Shown: positions 1-9,487, numbered from the stretch's first letter. The stretch is DNA of 64,000 bases from Amblyomma americanum (GCF_052857255.1 NC_135504.1:134590929-134654928); one strand, 5' to 3'. Notes: generated from the sequence alone by a model not told the origin. A program made the numbers and translations.

Positions 1-240
1 CACAAAGTTGTCCATCCCAACACTGTTATCCCCGGCTGCACGGCCTTCCTCAGCGCTTTGGTGTCTGCGGGAGCAACGTGTGCGACTTACAGTTCTGGAG
101 CGCATCCAGCAGTTCTGTACAAAAAAGATTTTTGAGCGGGAAACTAATTATGACCGCAATTTTTTAAAAAATAATGTAAGATTTTGCTATAACAATCAAT
201 ATGTCCGCAGTTCACCCGACGGCAGTCTTGTATTGTTTTT

Positions 241-300
241 GTAGCGATAGCTGCATTACGCTAGCATTTCGAGCCTTCAGCTTGGCGGCGCGGCGCCCCT
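241..300 (+). repeat. fragment of a dispersed repeat (family seen again at 9748)
   Basis: The segment starting GTAGCGATAGCT and running through a GC-rich stretch is nearly identical to the start of the longer repeat at 9748. It stops where the DNA transposon terminus begins at 306, so the transposon may have inserted into this repeat. The first 240 bases hold nothing recognisable. Confidence 0.55.
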
Positions 301-305
301 GTGAA

Positions 306-315
306 GGGCACAGGG
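306..315 (+). repeat. left terminal inverted repeat of the DNA transposon
   Basis: GGGCACAGGG, perfectly complementary to 6518-6527; the outer flank is TGAA on both sides. It is short, but its position relative to the transposase ORF makes chance pairing unlikely. Confidence 0.6.
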
Positions 316-428
316 TAAGCCCTATACTTCCCATGCATTTTAGGCCATGTTGAGGTACATGTTTCTCACTAATAACAGTAGCCTAATAATACATATATCA
401 TTGTTTGCCAAATTTTGTGCTCTTTTTA

Positions 429-571
429 CTGAACTAGAATATTTGAAATGTTTTGAAAATTCGATTTTTAATAAAATTTTTTCCGGTAGTACACAAATCT
501 GGCCTTTCTTTGCGCATTTCAAAATTCATAACAGAATAACTGCTCAGTGAAATTGCTTAATTCTAGTTCAG
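429..571. repeat. 12-bp inverted repeat inside the transposon 3' region
   Basis: CTGAACTAGAAT at 429-440 pairs with its reverse complement at 560-571 across an AT-rich loop of about 120 bases. It lies in the untranslated side of the DNA transposon, between its left end and the LTR element. It could be a subterminal transposase site or chance in AT-rich DNA. Confidence 0.35.
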
Positions 572-762
572 TAGTTGGCAACACTTATGTAGATGATTGC
601 AAAAAAAAATCAGCCGTCTGTCTTGAAAGGCATTGAAAATAATGGTACCTTTGTAAGAAAAAACACTGTTTTGAGATAATAGAGCGTAAAGAGAAAAAAG
701 ATGTGAAAAAACATTTTTTATTCGCAGAAACGCCTCCATAGTAATTGGTTTAATAGCCCCCT

Positions 763-1448
763 TGTTAAGTGGAAGCCCACAGGGCCGATGGGACCCCCCC
801 CCCCCCCGCACCTGTTACCAGGAGCGGTCATGCCCGAGGGGGAATCGAGGAATGTACGTCGAGGCGTGACGCCCGCTTAGGGTGAGAGCTGCACATTCCA
901 CTGGGCTCGCGACAGCCCACGGGGACAATGCCCTTCCCCCCCCCCCCCGCACCTGCTACCAGGAGCGATCATGTCCCGCGGAAGACATTCCTTAGCTGTC
1001 AATCCGATGCGTGGCAATCGATGGAATGTGCATGCAGCGAGCTGCGTACGCGGAGTCACGCGCCCTGCACGTTCCAGGAGGAGCGGGGTCCACTGGGCTC
1101 CGCCCACTTGTACATTGCATGGCTATTGGTTCAGATTGGGCGAGAGCTGGTTTGGTAAAGCTCCGCCCAAGTATCGAAGGGTTTAAAACCCGTGGGAAAC
1201 AACGATTTTGGACGAGCGCGCCGAGTCTCAAGCTCGGCCGTTTTTAACAGCCTTTTTTTAAACTGCCCTTTTTTTAAACTGCCTTTTTCTCACCTGCCTT
1301 TTTATGTCAGTGCCGTCTTTAATAAATAAGTTTTGCTTTGAGAAGTTGGAACTGCTGCCCCAACCGGCAACGTGTCGCCGGACGAAGACCTGAAGTACTC
1401 TTCGTACTGCTAACCGCCGTTCCCATCGGTAGGAGGGCAGAGGAAAGT
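763..1448 (+). repeat. 5' LTR of the non-autonomous element
   Basis: Begins TGTTAAGTGG and matches 3714-4398 with a few substitutions and different lengths of the internal poly-C runs. It contains an AT-rich TATA-like stretch (TTTAAAACCC near 1181) and an AATAAA signal at about 1320, consistent with promoter and polyadenylation functions. Confidence 0.85.
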
Positions 1449-1466
1449 GGTGCCGTGACCAGGATC
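1448..1466 (+). other. primer-binding-site-like sequence
   Basis: TGGTGCCGTGACCAGGAT directly abuts the end of the 5' LTR and is absent after the 3' LTR. Position and sequence fit a tRNA primer site of a BEL/Pao-type retrotransposon; the tRNA partner was not determined. Confidence 0.55.
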
Positions 1467-1881
1467 GTCTGAGCGGCTTCCTGCAGAGCGGTTGGAGGCA
1501 GTACTTTCCTGAAGGTTGACGGGCACAAAATCTTGGTGATAAGCCCCGGGGACCAAGGTCCAAGTGAGGCGATACCCTTGCGCGAGGCCTCGGAGTCAAG
1601 GCTCCACGTCAGCGCTGACAGCGAGGAAGCGGACCGACGGAGCGCCTGCGGCAGGCGACTTCTGCGGCACCGGCGGCTGGGGACTTTGAAGGCCGGGAGG
1701 ACGTGAAGGGCCTGCTGCGAGCTACAGATTCCGGCCACCCTTCTGCGCCTCAGGACGTGACCTGCTGCTGCCACGAAGCAAGTGCCATGACTGACAGCCC
1801 GACAACGGAGTGAGTTTCCCCATTCTCACTTTACTTGCCTCGGGAGTGCTTGAGCCGTAAGGTTAGATTACGCAAGGCACA

Positions 1882-3078
1882 ATGGCTACATTTAGTTGGC
1901 GAAGTGGCTGTGGCTATGGGTTTGAATATGAGTACGAGTATGGCGCTCAGCGCGCAGAAATGTCTGAGGCTGAGCGAGCCAGAGAAAAGGAGCGAGGCGA
2001 CGCTATTATTCGAGAACTCAAGCGCCAGTTGGCGGTAGCCGAAGAGAAGCTCCGGCAGGAGAGGGAGAGAATTGAGGAGGAGGAACGCTCACGGAGAGCG
2101 GCGCGTGTACTGCCGAAGACTGCACGGGCAAAGCCATACTCGATTAGCGCGAATGACGCTGTTGAAACGCTGGTCGAGGTGGGAAATAACGAGGATCACT
2201 GCGGAGGAATTCAGTCGGCTCCTATTGAAAACAGACAGCAGGAATCCCAGGTTCTTGCAAACGATGCAGCTGTCGTTAGCGCTGAGGAGCCGCGAGTTGT
2301 CGAGTCGACCAAGAATGTTGACACAGACCAGCAGTCCTTTATTCCCAAGGTGGAGGCGAGTTCCACGGACATGTCTGTTCAAAATTCGAACAGTGATCAG
2401 ACCCTGCAGGTCGAGTGTTGCGAGGCAGCCGAGCAAGTTATTGGCGGTGCTAATGGCACTGATGAGCGCAACGACATGAACTGCTCGGTCGGCCCGATTG
2501 CCCCGAATGACCTGTTGTTGTTCACTGAAGCGCCAGCATGCCAGGCAGAGAAATGTGAAAGCGGCATGTGCGTTCAACCAGCATGCGCCGCACTCACAGC
2601 GGCGTCGAAGAAGCCAGCACCACAGATGGGTAGGCGAGGTTGTTCGGAGCCGGAAAACTCAGACTCGTTCAAAGCCGCAATAAGCTTGGCTCTAGATGAG
2701 GGGAATCAGAGCAGTGACGACGGGGGATTCACCCCATGTTCTGGAAGGAGTGAAGTTACACTACCGCTGATAGAAGCGAAGCGTGACCTATGCTGCGATC
2801 TCCTTGCAGGTCTGGGCGACATGCGAATCGCAAACATAGAGGTCTCTGATGACGAATTCATTGAGCTGGCCATGCCACGTTCTAAGAGGCTCTCTAGACA
2901 CGAGCAGTTAAAGCCTTTCGCGGAGGCTTGCACCCCATATGCGCAGACGGTCGGCGTCTCCTTCGAGGAAGACGAGAGACACAACCGGAGAGCAGGACGA
3001 ATGCGAGAATGCTGCACGCTGCAGAACGTATTGTTCACTTTGATGCCACCGGGCAACGGGTTCGATCCTGGTGGATAG
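1882..3078 (+). CDS. ORF of unknown function carried by the non-autonomous LTR element
   Basis: An open frame of 398 codons starting ATGGCTACA and filling most of the internal region. The N-terminus is aromatic and glutamate-rich with a repeated EYEYEY stretch. Residues about 30-75 form a charged segment rich in Glu, Arg and Lys that should make a coiled coil. The remainder is acidic, low in complexity and has scattered Cys-x(2-4)-Cys pairs. I see no zinc knuckle, protease or polymerase motif, so it is not a recognisable gag-pol. It could be a degenerate gag, a gag-like packaging protein or captured sequence. The last dozen or so codons run into a tRNA-like segment, so the C-terminus may be secondary. 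Confidence 0.5.
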   Translation: MATFSWRSGCGYGFEYEYEYGAQRAEMSEAERAREKERGDAIIRELKRQLAVAEEKLRQERERIEEEERSRRAARVLPKTARAKPYSISANDAVETLVEVGNNEDHCGGIQSAPIENRQQESQVLANDAAVVSAEEPRVVESTKNVDTDQQSFIPKVEASSTDMSVQNSNSDQTLQVECCEAAEQVIGGANGTDERNDMNCSVGPIAPNDLLLFTEAPACQAEKCESGMCVQPACAALTAASKKPAPQMGRRGCSEPENSDSFKAAISLALDEGNQSSDDGGFTPCSGRSEVTLPLIEAKRDLCCDLLAGLGDMRIANIEVSDDEFIELAMPRSKRLSRHEQLKPFAEACTPYAQTVGVSFEEDERHNRRAGRMRECCTLQNVLFTLMPPGNGFDPGG

Positions 3079-3131
3079 CGACAAATGCATAATGAACACA
3101 TAGCCTTAACCCACTCTGCCACTGCCAGGTT
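3045..3131 (-). repeat. tRNA-like fragment (SINE head remnant)
   Basis: On the minus strand an A-box-like TGGCAGAGTGGG is followed about 50 bases later by a B-box-like GGATCGAACCC. The T and acceptor stems pair poorly, so this is not a working tRNA. It overlaps the end of the LTR element's ORF and is probably a small retroposed insertion. Confidence 0.35.
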
Positions 3132-3702
3132 GCGATAGACATAAAAATTCCTTGTGGCTCGAGCACACGATGAGGCAGTGAGTGAGAGTGGGGGAACGCG
3201 AAGAATTCGCTCATGCCAGTGTGCAAATTGTGTCCTGTGTGAACTGTTCTCGTTGTGACAGTTCATCCGTGTGTGACGAAGAGCACCGTGTTATTATGTG
3301 TCTTGCCCTCGTCGGGATTATGTTGTGATGTACATCGAACTTCATGAAAACTGTGGTATGTTTTCTTTAACCCGAATTCATGGCAATGTTGTTGCACGTA
3401 TGATTTTTCTTATGATTTTACCAGAGTGTCTGATTTGTGCTTGTCGTCCTGTAACTGAAATGTGTAACTAAGAATTGTGCTTGCGTCTGCATGCCTGAAG
3501 GTATCTTCCCTAGCATGTTTTTTCTTCTTCCAATTGTTAGTAGGACGCAGAAGGTTTTTTTTTTATTTGTTGGTACAGCGCCCAGTTGAGGACCGGGTCC
3601 ATTGTGCATTAGCGCGTTCCATATTTTGTTGAAGGCCGCATCCTTTGTGCTATTCTGGGCTTCGGTATGTTGTGTGTACAGCAAGTGTCCCCCCAACATT
3701 CT

Positions 3703-3713
3703 TGGTGGGGAGG
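3703..3713 (+). other. polypurine tract of the LTR element
   Basis: GGTGGGGAGG sits immediately before the 3' LTR, where plus-strand DNA synthesis of an LTR retrotransposon is primed. Confidence 0.6.
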
Positions 3714-4398
3714 TGTTAAGTGGAAGCCCACAGGGCCGATGGGACCCCCCCCCCCCCCCGCACCTGTTACCAGGAGCGATCATGCCCGAGGGGGAATCGA
3801 GGAATGTACGTCGAGGCGTGACGCCCGCTTAGGGTGAGAGCTGCACATTCCACTGGGCTCGCGACAGCCCACGGGGACAATGCCCTTCCCCCCCCCCCGC
3901 ACCTGCTACCAGGAGCGATCATGTCCCGCGGAAGACATTCCTTAGCTGTCAATCCGATGTGTGGCAATCGATGGAATGTGCATGCAGCGAGCTGCGTACG
4001 CGGAGTCACGCGCCCTGCACGTTCCAGGAGGAGCGGGGTCCACTGGGCTCCGCCCACTTGTACATTGCATGGCTATTGGTTCAGATTGGGCGAGAGCTGG
4101 TTTGGTAAAGCTCCGCCCAAGTATCGAAGGGTTTAAAACCCGTGGGAAACAACGATTTTGGACGAGCGCGCCGAGTCTCAAGCTCGGCCGTTTTTAACAG
4201 CCTTTTTTTAAACTGCCCTTTTTTTAAACTGCCTTTTTCTCACCTGCCTTTTTATGTCAGTGCCGTCTTTAATAAATAAGTTTTGCTTTGAGAAGTTGGA
4301 ACTGCGGCCCCAACCGGCAACGTGTCGCCGGACGAAGACCTGAAGTACTCTTCGTACTGCTAACCGCCGTTCCCATCGGTAGGAGGGCAGAGGAAAGT
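3714..4398 (+). repeat. 3' LTR of the non-autonomous element
   Basis: Direct copy of 763-1448, starting TGTTAAGTGG, with AATAAA near 4270. The shared sequence ends at GGAAAGT; six more bases (TTAACT) lie before the CCCCT duplication. Those six could be the true LTR end, being complementary to the initial TGTTAA, with a matching loss at the 5' copy. Confidence 0.85.
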
Positions 4399-4471
4399 TT
4401 AACTCCCCTGCTTCGTAGTCACTGTCGCCGTCATTTTTTCGCTTTTCGGCTTGTCGTTTTGACTTTCGGGC

Positions 4472-6112
4472 CTATTTTGTAAGCTGTCGTGTTGCTCGGT
4501 CCGCAAAGTACATGCGCTTATGGTCAGCTTCCCTCAGCCACTTGATGGTGTTGCTCCCTGGGTTCAATCCACACGCCTTCAAAACGTTGGCCCGTGCGAT
4601 GCTACCATCATTAAATGAAAGAACAGCATCCAGTGTTGCCATCCGTAGGGTCCGAAGCCTAACAAACACATTCTTTGGCGCGCGTTCCCAAACAACATGG
4701 TTGAACGACTCATTTTCATTTTGAGTTCGCCCATGCAGGCACTTCTCTAGGAGCTCAGCCTTCGATAGCTCCCTATAAATGGGTTTGATAGCCTCCAAGA
4801 CAGATGCAGGCAAACTCTCCTTGTGGAAAAATGGCTTGCCCTCTGACTGACTTCTGTTGAAGGCACACCACGTATCAGGTCCCTTTGGGCAAAGTCCATG
4901 GCATGGGTCATCGTCTGTGGCCGATAAGTGGAAGAAGGTTGCCCAAACGGCCTTTCGCATTTCATCCAGGTTTCCTACATTTCTTCTGATGGCCAAACCA
5001 TAGTACGTCTGGAGCTTGTCTATTACTGCATCAGTCAGTCGGCCTCGGCCCGAGAGGCTCTTTCCATCAGAGAGTTTTCCTGCTTTGTTTCCTTTTTTTA
5101 GCCTTCGTAACCTTGTGCCCATCCTTTTTTGCACGTGCCCTATGCACTCAACCTTGGATATTTCAACGGAATCACCATATGGCATTTGTGCCTTCAGAGC
5201 CATAAAAGCCTTGCTGTCACCATCCCCAAGGTATTTGACGTATCGAACGCCGTGAAGCTCCTCACTCCTGCCGAAAATCTTCAGTGCTCCTGCGACTTCC
5301 ATTCCACCGCTGGCGCCTTGGTAGTTGCTTTGGCACACCTCTCTATGAAGGGGGTCACTGTTTGTACCCTTGATGCTGCACCTTGGACAACGTTTAGACA
5401 AAACCTCCACATCCAGCACTTTCCCAGAGTCTACACTGGTCGCAGAGACTATGCCGTTATTGGAAGTATGGCCTCGCTTCTGCCAGCTTCCATCAAGAGC
5501 AACTGCGATGTCTTTATCCCCCTTATTCAGCTGCACAGCTTCGTCAGCTGCCCTTTTCATCGACTCCTGAGCAGCAGCTTCGATGTGACCTAGAAGCTCT
5601 TGATTATATTTCGCAAACTTTGTCGGCGGCTTAGGAAGGTTTAGCATAGCACAGAGTATATTTCCTGCAGCCATTCCCTTACTAATGGACCTCAAGGCAT
5701 ACACTAACCTGAGGTTGGCTTCATAGAGGCCAGAAGTAGTTTTCTTCGACGTCTCAAATCGTTGTGCGGCACTACACACTTCACAGTTCAAACTGTAAAC
5801 ACTTGCAACACCTACCCGTTTTGTCACAATTTCAATGAGCTCAACACTTCCACCGCACTCTCTGCACACACAAATCTGTGTAATTGCGGCACAAATGCCG
5901 TCCATGTCCATTAAGGCATATTGGCTGCTGCTCTGTAGCACATCCTCTTCCTGGAAGCACAGAAAAAATCTTGAAAGCTTCGATGTCGAGGAGCTGGCGC
6001 GTTCGGCGTTCGGGATCTCATTCGGTCGTGGACATCCTTTTGCTTTTTCACGATGAGCGTAGCGGTTGCCGTGAAATTCACGCCTGACGAAGGCCTTCTT
6101 TGCCCTGGGCAT
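4472..6112 (-). CDS. DDE transposase (Mutator-like/Kolobok-like)
   Basis: A 546-codon uninterrupted ORF. Residues 81-86 and 110-113 carry two CxxC pairs (CREC, CEVC), a probable zinc-binding N-terminal domain. The catalytic region has LDGSW (Asp207), the YLGDGDS block (Asp297 and Asp299) and, after a helical insertion, the HGRTQNENES block (Glu466/Glu468), which together make a plausible D-D-E triad. A Cys/His cluster (PCHGLCP through TWC, residues 403-416) sits inside the catalytic core. This pattern matches the transposase domain found repeated across tick, cnidarian and insect genomes and usually labelled Mutator-like. The start at 6112 is the first ATG of the frame. The ORF reads towards the LTR insertion and stops 63 bases short of it, so it is not itself broken and may still be functional. 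Confidence 0.75.
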   Translation of the reverse strand: MPRAKKAFVRREFHGNRYAHREKAKGCPRPNEIPNAERASSSTSKLSRFFLCFQEEDVLQSSSQYALMDMDGICAAITQICVCRECGGSVELIEIVTKRVGVASVYSLNCEVCSAAQRFETSKKTTSGLYEANLRLVYALRSISKGMAAGNILCAMLNLPKPPTKFAKYNQELLGHIEAAAQESMKRAADEAVQLNKGDKDIAVALDGSWQKRGHTSNNGIVSATSVDSGKVLDVEVLSKRCPRCSIKGTNSDPLHREVCQSNYQGASGGMEVAGALKIFGRSEELHGVRYVKYLGDGDSKAFMALKAQMPYGDSVEISKVECIGHVQKRMGTRLRRLKKGNKAGKLSDGKSLSGRGRLTDAVIDKLQTYYGLAIRRNVGNLDEMRKAVWATFFHLSATDDDPCHGLCPKGPDTWCAFNRSQSEGKPFFHKESLPASVLEAIKPIYRELSKAELLEKCLHGRTQNENESFNHVVWERAPKNVFVRLRTLRMATLDAVLSFNDGSIARANVLKACGLNPGSNTIKWLREADHKRMYFADRATRQLTK

Positions 6113-6540
6113 CTCAACTTATCAGCAGCAACCAACACCGGCACAATTTACAATACTGATCGAAAGGGATAGCACTCGGACGCAGCTGCATGAAGGTTGC
6201 AGAAACGTGGAAGTAACGTGCAAAGCGTCTCAGGATTGTCTTGGCTAAAAAAGAGGAGCTGTACAATAGTTGCCAGACAATTTTTTATATGTAGCTGATT
6301 TTAGACAAGTTTTGAAATCAGGTGGTGGACTTTTTGGTTGAAAAAATTGACGTTAATCCTGAAAGGGGGCGTGGCCGCTCATTACGTGGTTTCGGAAAAA
6401 GCGTTTTTCAGCCGTAAATATGGCTTTCTGAGGAAAGTGCGATCATGAAACATGTGTAGAAAGAATTGAACTTCTAAAATTCCAAAAGAAAAAACGATTT
6501 TTTTCTAATTTTACCTTCCCTGTGCCCTGAAAGCAAATGG

Positions 6541-6553
6541 GGGGGGGGGGGGG
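6541..6553 (+). repeat. poly-G run
   Basis: An uninterrupted run of 13 G just outside the DNA transposon's right end. Confidence 0.8.
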
Positions 6554-6603
6554 TGCGGAGAGAGTGAATCACGTCCAAGGGACGAACATGCAGAAGGAAC
6601 GCC

Positions 6604-6666
6604 TAGTGTTCCTGTATATGCTCCCGCAGCTGTATGCTCCCTGCGGGAGCATATACAGGAACACTA
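6604..6666. repeat. short perfect hairpin with 8-bp flanking duplication
   Basis: TAGTGTTCCTG at the left end through CGGGAGCATATAC is mirrored exactly on the other strand around a loop of about 13 bases. GGAACGCC occurs on both sides (6596-6603 and 6667-6674). It interrupts the conserved GAAGGAACGCC segment of the dispersed repeat family seen at 9985 and 46827, which shows that it was inserted. Confidence 0.7.
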
Positions 6667-6712
6667 GGAACGCCAAGCGGCACGGAGCGGCGAAAGGCTG
6701 ACTTTCCTAAGC
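6667..6712 (+). repeat. fragment of the dispersed repeat family
   Basis: GGAACGCCAAGCGGCACGG and the following GAGCGGCGAAAGGCTGAC align with 9988 and 46829, the same family as 9748-10115. Confidence 0.55.
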
Positions 6713-6859
6713 CATGAGCCCATCCTTGGTACAGCGGATTTCAGGGCCCTGTTACCACCGGCCGACCTCTCCGCCTTTCTTTCATTAAAATTCCCTTTCT
6801 TCTCTCTTCTTCAAACATTTAAAATTCCTATCGAACATACGTTCTTGCGCATCGAGACA

Positions 6860-7380
6860 ATGTGCGGTTTCCATGACGCTGTTTCGCTGCAGGATTCCTC
6901 GCCTTAATCTACATTTATGACGTTCTGGGTTCACGCCGTCGAATCTATGTTCGTCAAGCCGGGAGGTTGAAACGATAGATCATTTCATCCTCTACTGCCG
7001 GTGATCTGCATGGCAGAGAATTCAGTTTTTGCAAAATCCTCTCGCTCAATTAGTTCTGCCGTTTACTGTGCCCGTCCTCCTCTCCTTCGGTGCAACCGTC
7101 AAAGGGAATCCCATTCGGCAGGTGTGTAGCTTCTTCACAAGTATATTATTGAAACCGGGAGACTTTTGTGTTAACTTCTCGATTCCTTTACTTTCCTCTC
7201 AAAATTATATTCTTTCTGAATAACCCTTTAAACATTAGTAATACCACCCACACTGCTTTGTTTCCTCAATTTTCATTCTGATTTCTTCAAGATATCTCAA
7301 AAATCATAAATTTCTTTTACTCTCAGATTGGTCCATATTTATGAGCCCTTTGAGATAAACCTGGATGTTTTTTTCCTGTT
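6860..7380 (+). pseudogene. 3' end of a LINE ORF2 (C-terminal Cys/His region)
   Basis: The plus strand reads RSGFTPSNLC, then EVETIDHFILYCR, then a segment ending LLSFGAT. This is the Cys-rich tail that follows the RT and RNase H domains in R1/I/Jockey-like LINEs. One stop interrupts LHL*RSGF and another interrupts CR*SAW. The longest open piece is 7029-7223. Everything upstream (EN, RT) is missing, so this is a 5'-truncated dead copy. Confidence 0.55.
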
Positions 7381-7469
7381 TTGATCTGCACCAAACCCTG
7401 GCGAATCACCCTCCGCGGGTATGTGCCATCGTATTTGAGGAAACAACGACTGACTTCGGAATCCGACAG

Positions 7470-7530
7470 AGCGAGTTCCACTCGGCCAGCTGTAGCCATC
7501 GCGTCACTCCAGGTTTAATCATCAAGATCA
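7470..7530 (+). repeat. dispersed-repeat segment joined to the RTE 3' tail
   Basis: CTCGGCCAGCTGTAGC through GTCACTCCAGGTTTAA matches 10055 and 47378. It is followed directly by ATCATCAAGATCATCATCAA, the 3' terminal repeat of the RTE LINE that reads leftward from 9.5 kb, so the LINE inserted into this repeat. Confidence 0.6.
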
Positions 7531-7835
7531 TCATCAACCTGACTACACCCACTACAAGGCAAAGGCCTCTCCTGTGTCTCTCGAATTAACCCTGTCCTTT
7601 GCCAGTGGCGCCCACTCTATATTACGGGTAGCTCTTTAGCGCTAGTCCTGTGTGGTCCTTTCTTGTTTTAGTCTTGGTTGTGAAACAGGTCTTTTGTTAC
7701 AACACGCCCAGCCAGTGCCTGCAACCTTCCTAATCTCATTAACTCACCTAACCTTCTGTCGCCCCCTGCTACGCTTGCCTTCTCTTGGAACCCATTCCAC
7801 TCCGTTACCCTTGAGGACCAGCGGTTATCTTGCCT

Positions 7836-8141
7836 TCACATTACATGCCCTGCCCAAGCCCAGTTCTTTCTCTTGATTTCGCCTAAGATATCCTTAACCA
7901 ACGTTTGTTCCCTCACCGACTGTTTCCGCTTCCGGTCTCTTAACTTTGCACCTATCATATTCTTTCCGTAGCCTTTAAAGCTGTATAAACTGTATAAAAG
8001 CTGTGTTTCCCATGAACGCCACCTCTTTTTTTTTTGAGTGACTGGTCTATCGGTGCAGGAAACATTCAATTTGTCGGCAGCCTCCTGTCCTCCAAACAGA
8101 AATCGGAGCTTATGTCGGGTGCAGTGGAGTACGTCCGGCAC
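7836..8141 (-). pseudogene. RTE ORF C-terminal region
   Basis: The stretch containing AKLRDRKR, VREQTLVKDILGEIKRK and WAWAGHVM is the conserved C-terminal block of RTE-type ORFs. The N-terminal part of this open frame (MPDVLHCTRHKLRF) is out of register, being a rearranged piece. Confidence 0.6.
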
Positions 8142-8244
8142 AGAGGCCCGGCATTCTTAATCATTGTGCCCGCAGCCTAACTAACAGGCTGCTGTTACCG
8201 CAGCGACGGGCGATCAAGATATGCGGAGCAGGTCAAAGCTTGAA

Positions 8245-8740
8245 TTAACGAGAAAAATCCGCTTCCGGTCTCTTAACGTTACACATATCATTTTCCTTTC
8301 CATGGCTCGCTGAGTTGTCCTTAACGTAAGCTGAGCCCATTTGAGCCTCCACGTTACTGCCCCGTAGGTTAGTACCGGTAAGAAGCAGCTGTTGTATACT
8401 TTTCTCTTGGGGGATATTAGTAACCTGCTTCATGATCTGAGAGAACCCGCCATATGCGCTCCACCCCATTCTTATCCTTCTAGTTATTTTTTTCGCATGG
8501 TCCGGATCAGTTGTCGCTATACTTGCCCTAGGCAGACAAATTTCTCTACCACTTCCAGCACCTCATTGCCAATTGTGAACTGCTGTTCCCTTGCTAGACT
8601 GTTGAACATTACTTTGGTTTTCTGTATGTTAATATTTAGACCCACCGTACTGCTCTGCCTGTCTAACTCATTGATCATGATTTGCAGTTCATTTCCTGAG
8701 TAATTCAGCAAAGCAATGTCATCAAAGAATCGCCGATTAT
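8245..8740 (-). pseudogene. RTE reverse transcriptase, palm/thumb
   Basis: Motif C appears as RFFDDIALL; the usual FADD box is altered at one position but both aspartates remain. It continues through GLNINIQKTKVMFNS and EVVEKFVCLGQV, then after a break IGMGWSAYG-like residues. Frameshifts separate it from the preceding and following pieces. Confidence 0.7.
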
Positions 8741-8946
8741 TTAGGTATTATCCATTGACTCTTATCCGCAATTGTTCCTAATTCAGGCCTCAGAATACCT
8801 CCTGTAAACAGTCGGCGAATAGCATTCGCGAGACCGTGTCCCCTTGCATGACGACTTTCCTTATTGGATATTTATTGCTCACTTTATGGAGCACTATAGT
8901 AGCTGTCCAGTTCCTATATATATCTTCCAGTACTTTGACATAAGGC

Positions 8947-9420
8947 TCAATATACCCTGATTTCGCAAGGTCTGCATGACTGCTGAGTTTTCACGTAGTG
9001 AAATGCTTTGTCATAATCAATGAATGCTATATATAGGGGTTGGTTATATTCTGCGCATTGCACTATCATCTGATTGATAGTGTGAATATGATATATTGTG
9101 GAATATGCTTTATAAAAGCCTGCCTGATCATTTGGTTTATTAAAGTCTAAGGTTGCCCTGACTCTATTAGCAATTACCTTAGTAAATACCTTGTAGGCAA
9201 CGGACAGTAAGCTGATCGGTCTGTAATTTTTCAAGTCTTTGGCGTCTCTTTTCTTATGAATGAAGCATATATCTGCATTCTTCCAAGCTTGTGCTACGGT
9301 CGAGGTGATAAGGCATTGCGTATACAGGGTTGCTAGTTTTTCTAGCAGAATCTCCCCTCCGTCTTTCAACAGATCTGCTGTTACCTGCTCCTCACCAGCT
9401 GCTTTTTTTCCTTTTCATTG
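8947..9420 (-). pseudogene. RTE reverse transcriptase, fingers/palm
   Basis: Shows KKAAGEEQVTADLL, KNYRPISLLSVAYKVF (RT motif 1/2) and IAFIDYDKAF (motif A, catalytic Asp), in an order diagnostic of the RTE clade. The helix after motif A diverges into nonsense (KTQQSCRPCEIRVY) because of a frameshift near 8990. Confidence 0.75.
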
Positions 9421-9487
9421 CTCCTATGGCTTTCTTTATTTCCTCTTTCGTTACTGGCCGAGGGTTAATTGGTTTGTTCAGGGAAGG

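Larger units (their letters stand above)
763..4404 (+). mobile_element. non-autonomous LTR retrotransposon, nested in the DNA transposon
   Basis: Two near-identical direct repeats (763-1448 and 3714-4398) flank about 2.3 kb. The left repeat is followed at once by a primer-binding-like site and the right one is preceded by a purine tract, which is standard LTR architecture. CCCCT occurs on both outer flanks (758-762 and 4405-4409), a probable target duplication. The interior has no protease, RT, RNase H or integrase, only one 398-codon ORF of unknown function, so mobility would depend on proteins from another element. The primer site GGTGCCGTGACC resembles those of BEL/Pao elements, a tentative hint at the helper. 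Very similar LTRs suggest a recent insertion. Confidence 0.8.
306..6527 (-). mobile_element. DDE DNA transposon split by a nested LTR element
   Basis: A 10-bp terminal inverted repeat GGGCACAGGG (306-315) is matched by its reverse complement at 6518-6527. The same four bases, TGAA, flank both ends (302-305 and 6528-6531), as expected of a target duplication. Inside lies one long transposase ORF on the minus strand (4472-6112). Removing the LTR element at 763-4404 leaves a unit of about 2.6 kb. A 4-bp duplication and G-rich ends recall Kolobok elements (TTAA target), whereas the protein looks like the metazoan Mutator-like transposase domain, so the superfamily is left open. Confidence 0.65.
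7522..9487 (-). mobile_element. RTE-type LINE, 5'-truncated
   Basis: Minus-strand coding pieces follow the order RT fingers/palm (9420-8947), RT palm/thumb (8740-8245) and C-terminal region (8141-7836). The 3' UTR then ends at the ATCATCATCAA-like terminal repeat near 7522. This tail, together with the segment reading GGCAAAGGCCTCTCC from the plus strand, is typical of the abundant tick RTE family. The endonuclease half is absent. A short internal duplication (TCCGCTTCCGGTCTCTTAAC at 7926 and 8259) marks a rearrangement in the C-terminal part. Confidence 0.75.

Noticed and set aside
3834..4181. ORFs repeated at 971-1247 and 3834-4197
   Set aside because: They lie within the two LTR copies and are GC-driven frames on both strands; no motif, and they overlap promoter and polyadenylation sequences.
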